Assembly (NCBI GenBank): GCA_965225915.1
Contig: OZ245326.1
Span: 434,001 to 498,000 of the forward strand
Direction of reading: 5' to 3'
Source of the DNA: JAAXHH01 sp965225915
Lineage (GTDB): Bacteria > JAAXHH01
DNA length: 64,000 nucleotides
Every line of letters begins with the position of its first letter. Position 1 is the stretch's first letter. The notes beneath the pieces were generated by a model. That model worked only from the letters and a program-made list of their open reading frames with translations, had not been told where the DNA came from and made no database searches. Positions 60,356 to 64,000 of the stretch are shown piece after piece. Position numbers and translations under genes: made by a program.

Positions 60356-62172
60356 AAGTAAATCACGCGATGAAAGTAAATCAGCGGTTAAGAACAGGTA
60401 TGTGCAAACGCGCAGGTGGGGCGGATGCGCGAAGGAAGCATTTTACCGACTTCAAGGAATACCTGTCTGCCAGCCGAGGGTGTTTGAGCGCGGTCAGGAG
60501 ATGGACCTGGACACTTCCGGGCGTCATGGCGGTGGGATGCATTTGCGCGCTACTCGCCGTCGCCGGTCCGGCGGTTTCGCAAAGAGCCGCTGCTGTCTTC
60601 AATTCCATTGGCAAACAGATGCCCAACGATGCGGCGCCTCAGCAATACCAGACCTACCTTTTCATGCGCGACGAGCCCGCGAGCCTGGACGTGAGCGTCA
60701 ACCTCTACGTGGGACAGTGGAACGAGTTCCTATTCGAAACACTGGTCGCGAAGGACGAAAACGGCGACCTCATCCCAGCCGCGGCCGATCGCTGGGAGGT
60801 TTCTCCAGACGGGAAAACCTGGACCTTCTACCTGCGAAAAACGGGAAAGTGGAGCGACGGCAGGCCCGTCACGGCCCACGATTTCGTCTACACCTACCGA
60901 AGGGCCCTGTCCTACGAGACGGCCAATCCTTACGCCGCCTTCTACAGCGACATCGTGGGCGCCAAGACATTTAGCCAGACCCCGGATGCCGATCCCGCCA
61001 TGCTGGGCGTCAAGGCCATCGACGACCATACGCTGACCGTGGAAGCCACCCATCCCGCGCCCTACTTGGGATTGATCCTTTCCGTCCCCACCTCCATGCC
61101 GGTGCCCAGGTGGCAGGTGGAGAAGTACGGTCCCAAGTGGACCGAGGAAGGGAACTGCGTGACCAATTCGAGTTATCGATTGACGGAGTGGAAGCACGGC
61201 AGCCACATGGACTTCGAACTCAATCCCCACTACGACGGCCCCATCAAGGGCTACGTGGAGAAGATACACCGCGTATTCCGCCATCCGTCTACGGCCAACC
61301 TGTTGCCCTATGAGAACGACGAAGTGGGTTTTACCGAGGTACAGGCCAACGAGTTGATACGCGTACGGCGCGATCCCGAACTGAGTTCGGAACTCATCTC
61401 CAACCCGACCGACGGCACGTGGTACATCTTCTTCAATACGCGGCAGCCCCCATTCAGCGACGCCAGGGTCCGGCGCGCCATCGCACGGGCTATCGACCGG
61501 GAGACGATCTGCCGCGTCGTGCTTCACGGTGCGGCCGTTCCCGCCTATTCCATGCTGCCGGTCACCTTTGACGCTCACGGCGACTACAAGGACTTCCAGG
61601 ACTTCGACCCGGAAAATGCGCGGCGGCTGTTGGCCGAGGCCGGGTATCCCGGTGGCCGTGGGTTCCCTACGATGGAGATGTGGCTCAGGCAACCCAGGCC
61701 GGATATCCGGATGGTCGCGGAAGTGATCCAGGGTATGCTAAAGGAACACCTGGGCATCGACATTACTTTCCGCAGTGCCGACTACCCGGTTTTCACAAAC
61801 TACATGTTCAACTGGAATATCAACATGGGACTGGTGCCCTTCTTCGGGGACTACCGGGATCCCAAGAACATGCTGGACATGATCTGGCGACCCGGTACCA
61901 GGGGGCGCAGCCGCCACGATTTCGAAAACGCCGGGTTTAAGGCCTTGCTGGACGCGGCGGACCAGGAAATAAACACCGGTGAGCGTACGGCGATCTTTCG
62001 CCGGGCAGAACGCATCCTGGTCGAGGAGGCGGGTGCCGCCTTCATCTTCCACCCCATCGCCAACTCCCTGTTCAAGCCATGGCTCAGGGGACTCAAAACC
62101 AACCGATTCGGCGGCTTAACCGAGATCTTCACGGATCTCTATATCGGTGAGGAATATCCCGAGGCGAGGTAG
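60352..62172 (+). CDS. Family-5 extracellular solute-binding protein (oligopeptide ABC transporter type)
   Basis: 606 residues. A long basic n-region (residues 1-60) precedes a hydrophobic signal segment (GVMAVGCICALLAVAG, cleaved near AVSQ). Family-5 motifs follow: FLFETLVAKDENGDLIPAAA, WEVSPDGKTWTFYLRKTGKW, GRPVTAHDFVYTYRRAL and RRAIARAIDRETICRVV. These proteins bring peptides, nickel or sugars to an ABC permease; no permease genes are in the window. The ATG at 60352 overlaps the OtnK-PdxA stop (ATGA) and has an AGGAGAGAAGG stretch upstream, so the two are translationally coupled. It may bind the acid-sugar substrate; this is inference. Confidence 0.9.
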   Translation: MKVNHAMKVNQRLRTGMCKRAGGADARRKHFTDFKEYLSASRGCLSAVRRWTWTLPGVMAVGCICALLAVAGPAVSQRAAAVFNSIGKQMPNDAAPQQYQTYLFMRDEPASLDVSVNLYVGQWNEFLFETLVAKDENGDLIPAAADRWEVSPDGKTWTFYLRKTGKWSDGRPVTAHDFVYTYRRALSYETANPYAAFYSDIVGAKTFSQTPDADPAMLGVKAIDDHTLTVEATHPAPYLGLILSVPTSMPVPRWQVEKYGPKWTEEGNCVTNSSYRLTEWKHGSHMDFELNPHYDGPIKGYVEKIHRVFRHPSTANLLPYENDEVGFTEVQANELIRVRRDPELSSELISNPTDGTWYIFFNTRQPPFSDARVRRAIARAIDRETICRVVLHGAAVPAYSMLPVTFDAHGDYKDFQDFDPENARRLLAEAGYPGGRGFPTMEMWLRQPRPDIRMVAEVIQGMLKEHLGIDITFRSADYPVFTNYMFNWNINMGLVPFFGDYRDPKNMLDMIWRPGTRGRSRHDFENAGFKALLDAADQEINTGERTAIFRRAERILVEEAGAAFIFHPIANSLFKPWLRGLKTNRFGGLTEIFTDLYIGEEYPEAR

Positions 62173-62200
62173 GACTTCTAGGTGGGTCGGTATACGGTGC

Positions 62201-62226
62201 GCGGGTATCCTCGCGGGGATACCCGC
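62201..62226. terminator. Bidirectional hairpin between convergent genes
   Basis: GCGGGTATCC-TCGCGG-GGATACCCGC, a perfect 10-bp stem with a six-base loop, midway between the rightward binding-protein gene and the leftward bL38 gene. It lacks a clear U-run, so rho-independent activity is not certain. Confidence 0.6.
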
Positions 62227-62243
62227 TATCACTTTGCCGCAGG

Positions 62244-62333
62244 TTACTTCTTCTTATGCCTATCTGCCCGTAAGCGTTTCTTGCGCTTATGGGTAGCGAT
62301 CTTGGAACGCTTGCGTTTCTTACCACTGGGCAC
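62244..62333 (-). CDS. bL38-type small ribosomal protein (AURKAIP1/COX24 domain)
   Basis: A 29-residue, extremely basic protein: MPSGKKRKRSKIATHKRKKR then LRADRHKKK. This is the COX24/AURKAIP1 motif (K-R-K-K-R-L-R), found in small bacterial ribosome-associated proteins of the FCB group (bL38 in Flavobacterium) and in mitochondrial proteins. The start is a GTG at 62333 with GGGAG six bases upstream, and the stop TAA is at 62246-62244. It lies 18 bases after HU, in the sppA-HU-bL38 leftward unit, and before the hairpin terminator. It is easily missed because of its size; the peptide sequence is nonetheless diagnostic. Confidence 0.88.
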   Translation of the reverse strand: MPSGKKRKRSKIATHKRKKRLRADRHKKK

Positions 62334-62351
62334 GGTTGTCTCCCTTTGAGA

Positions 62352-62633
62352 TTAGTCTTCCTTCTGTACACGATTCTTAAGGTGATCGGACGGTTTGAAA
62401 ACGGGCACGACGCACGGAGGGATCTTGATGCCCGTCCCCGTCTTGGGATTGCGGGCGACACGCGCCTTTCTTTCCTTCACTTTGAAAATACCGAATCCGC
62501 GCAGTTCTATCTTTTCTCCCCTACCCAGCGCGGATGATATGGAATCAAGCAACGCGTTCAGCACTTCCGCGGTGTCCACCTTGGTCATCCCGGTGGATTG
62601 TGCGATACGAGCCACGATATCGGCTTTAGTCAT
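62352..62633 (-). CDS. HU/IHF-family DNA-binding protein
   Basis: 93-residue nucleoid protein that bends DNA as a dimer. MTKADIVARIAQSTGM starts the helical dimer body; LRGFGIFKVKERKARVARNP and KTGTGIKIPPCVVPVFKPSD are the beta-arm with the Pro at its tip region. AAGGAG precedes the ATG by six bases. It lies between sppA (30 bases upstream) and the bL38 gene (18 bases downstream), so nucleoid and ribosome proteins are probably made from one transcript. Confidence 0.96.
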   Translation of the reverse strand: MTKADIVARIAQSTGMTKVDTAEVLNALLDSISSALGRGEKIELRGFGIFKVKERKARVARNPKTGTGIKIPPCVVPVFKPSDHLKNRVQKED

Positions 62634-62663
62634 ACCATTCTCCTTGATCGTAGATGATGCCGT

Positions 62664-63542
62664 TCAGCGATACCGGTATTCAACAATGCCCGGCGAATAC
62701 AGGCCGGTCATCGTCTCCATGTTCTCCATCAGCATATCGAAAAACGTCTTGGGTCGCTGCCGGACCACGTTGAGCTTGTCCGGGAGGCCGGCCATCCTGC
62801 CAGCCAGGGCGATCGCGTCCTGGTAGGTACCGAGGCGGTCCACGAGACGCAGCGGCAGTGCCTGGTTTCCCGTGTAGATCCGCCCATCCGCCAGGTCAAC
62901 CACTTCCTCGCGGGATAGTGGCCGGAACCTGGTTACCACTTCGATAAACTGTTCGTATACATCGTCCACTACTAATTGGAGGAGCCCGAATTCCTTGTCG
63001 GTCATGCTTCGGCTCAGCGAGCCGATGTCCTTGTGCTGTCCGCTCTTTACGACCTGCCAGCCGATGCCGACCTTGTTAAAAAGTCCTTCCGCATTGGGTA
63101 CTTCCATGATCACGCCGATGCTTCCGGTTATGGTCCCGGGATTGGCCATGATGGAATCGGCCGCACAGGCGATGTAATAGCCGCCCGATGCCGCTACGCT
63201 TCCCATGGAAGCCACGATAACCTTGCCCTTTTCCCGGGTCTTGCGCAGTTCATCGAAAATCTCCTGCGTGGGGGCTACGGCACCACCGGGACTCTCGATG
63301 CGGAGCACGATGGCCCGCACGGAATCGTCCTCGCGGTACTTGATGATCTGTTTGACCGTGTCCTGGGCCCGGGTGATCGGCCCCCTGATTTCGACCAGCG
63401 CGATCCGGCCGCCTCCCATTGAGGAAAAGGAACTGTCGCTACTCAGCATGGGACCGGCGATGAGCAACAGCATGACGACCACGATAACCAATACGCCGCC
63501 GCCAAGCATACCGCCGATGATCCAGTCCGATTTGCGAGACAT
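62664..63542 (-). CDS. sppA: Signal peptide peptidase SppA (36K type)
   Basis: Inner-membrane serine protease that degrades cleaved signal peptides. 292 residues with one N-terminal anchor (WIIGGMLGGGVLVIVVVMLL), then IVLRIESPGGAVAPTQEI, the catalytic serine in GSVAASGGYYIACAADSIMA and the catalytic lysine in SGQHKDIGSLSRSMTD, ending with the LADGRIYTGNQALPLRLVD motif. Length matches the short (36K) form that works as an octamer. It is the first gene of the sppA-HU-bL38 unit with a strong promoter upstream. Confidence 0.94.
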   Translation of the reverse strand: MSRKSDWIIGGMLGGGVLVIVVVMLLLIAGPMLSSDSSFSSMGGGRIALVEIRGPITRAQDTVKQIIKYREDDSVRAIVLRIESPGGAVAPTQEIFDELRKTREKGKVIVASMGSVAASGGYYIACAADSIMANPGTITGSIGVIMEVPNAEGLFNKVGIGWQVVKSGQHKDIGSLSRSMTDKEFGLLQLVVDDVYEQFIEVVTRFRPLSREEVVDLADGRIYTGNQALPLRLVDRLGTYQDAIALAGRMAGLPDKLNVVRQRPKTFFDMLMENMETMTGLYSPGIVEYRYR

Positions 63543-63620
63543 TGCAATGCTCCGCCGGTCGGTTTTACATGCAAAACACGATCATTCCAAGCGCTTCATT
63601 GGACTTGATAACCCGTGACC

Positions 63621-63649
63621 ATAATATCACGTTAGTTTAAGTATGTCAA
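63621..63649 (-). promoter_or_regulatory. Promoter of the sppA-HU-bL38 unit
   Basis: On the minus strand TTGACA (63649-63644), 17 bases, TATTAT (63626-63621): perfect -35, ideal spacing and 5/6 -10, giving a leader of about 70 bases to the sppA ATG. Confidence 0.78.
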
Positions 63650-63768
63650 TGACTTTTTGGAATTCAGGGGGGCTATGAAATGGCCTTGCAATTGATTGTT
63701 TCGAGGTTGAAAAGACCCGGGAGTTCGGTGGGTGGTCATGGGGGAATGGACAAACATCATTTCACACG

Positions 63769-63790
63769 AAAAACGGTGTACAGTTCACCG
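63769..63790 (-). terminator. Small hairpin with T-run after the LysM gene
   Basis: On the minus strand CGGTG-AACTGTA-CACCG followed by TTTTT. Five-bp stem starting in the stop codon of the LysM gene; weak but correctly placed. Confidence 0.4.
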
Positions 63791-64000
63791 GGAATTGGAC
63801 AGAACGATGCGGAGACGGTCGCCGGGATGTATGGCGCTGCGTCTGCCGAGTCCGTTGGCCCTCCGAAGCGCGCTCAAGGTCACATTATGGGTCCGGGCGA
63901 TATCCCAGAGCGTGTCTCCAGGTTTGACCGTGTAGACGACGGAGTTCGATTCCACCGCGCCGCCTTCGCCGCGGGTTGTTCCGTCCCCTGTCGCGGATTC
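63785..64000 (-). CDS. LysM-domain protein, C-terminal fragment
   Basis: A 71-codon open frame from the right edge of the window to TGA at 63787-63785. It contains one LysM peptidoglycan-binding module (VVYTVKPGDTLWDIARTHNV, then LSALRRANGLG and IHPGDRLRIVL) preceded by a Gly/Glu/Thr linker. Such a C-terminal LysM is typical of membrane-bound lytic transglycosylases (MltD type) and of cell-wall hydrolases; the catalytic part is outside the window. It is leftward, upstream of sppA and separated from it by 242 bases with a terminator-like hairpin and a fresh promoter. Confidence 0.8.
   Translation of the reverse strand, partial: ESATGDGTTRGEGGAVESNSVVYTVKPGDTLWDIARTHNVTLSALRRANGLGRRSAIHPGDRLRIVLSNSR

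Overview
The window is about 60% GC and gene-dense, with recA, leuS, accA, mutY, tatC, selA and selB scattered singly among accessory genes. It carries TonB-dependent receptors and lipoprotein signals, so the cell has a Gram-negative (diderm) envelope. A 29-codon bL38/COX24-type ribosomal protein, a selenocysteine apparatus, several phytanoyl-CoA-dioxygenase-like enzymes, a sulfatase, a creatininase and a sarcosine-oxidase-like enzyme together suggest an uncultivated marine or host-associated bacterium of the FCB superphylum or a neighbour (Latescibacterota-like is my best guess). This placement is inference from gene content; no marker phylogeny was run.

Layout. 1-6 kb: tail of an FAD oxidoreductase, mutY, convergent recA with a strong promoter and a striking dyad over its -10, then an unrecognised gene, a 2-oxoglutarate dioxygenase and an AGCS amino-acid symporter in a row. 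6-12 kb: two tandem paralogous TonB-dependent receptors, the second broken. 12-15 kb: an AT-richer lone PD-(D/E)XK-like gene, then tatC with a long acidic tail. 15-20 kb: degenerate sugar nucleotidyltransferase, selB, tRNA-Sec, and a small insert bounded by a 13-bp repeat of the tRNA 3' end and carrying a Cache-like lipoprotein, then an orphan cytochrome oxidase subunit III. 20-27 kb: sugar-phosphate isomerase family, CoA-type Nudix, PhyH dioxygenase, accA, amidohydrolase, and a Gfo/Idh dehydrogenase-sarcosine oxidase pair. 27-31.5 kb: an apparent operon of enolase-superfamily enzyme, two PhyH dioxygenases and a creatininase-family amidohydrolase. 31.5-38 kb: SDR, selA (short N-terminus), amidase, fused indolepyruvate:ferredoxin oxidoreductase. 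38-46 kb: a giant Big2/LRR/metzincin lipoprotein, two tandem Tat-exported aminotransferases, a glycosyltransferase. 46-56 kb: leuS, a PhyH-HEAT fusion, amino-acid permease, stand-alone AICAR transformylase, a frameshifted sulfatase, a DapA-family aldolase. 56-64 kb: threonine synthase, an OtnK-PdxA2 fusion coupled to a family-5 solute-binding protein, and the convergent sppA-HU-bL38 operon, ending in the LysM tail of a protein that runs off the window.

How the genes work together. selA, selB and tRNA-Sec are three of the four parts of a bacterial selenocysteine system; selD and any selenoprotein must lie elsewhere. The 27-31 kb operon and the divergent Gfo/Idh-sarcosine oxidase pair look like a catabolic locus for a small N-methylated or amidated organic acid, and the OtnK-PdxA2 fusion with its binding protein looks like four-carbon acid-sugar (threonate/erythronate) use. 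Five accessory genes contain single-base frameshifts while every housekeeping gene is intact; this is either ongoing pseudogene formation or residual indel error in the assembly.
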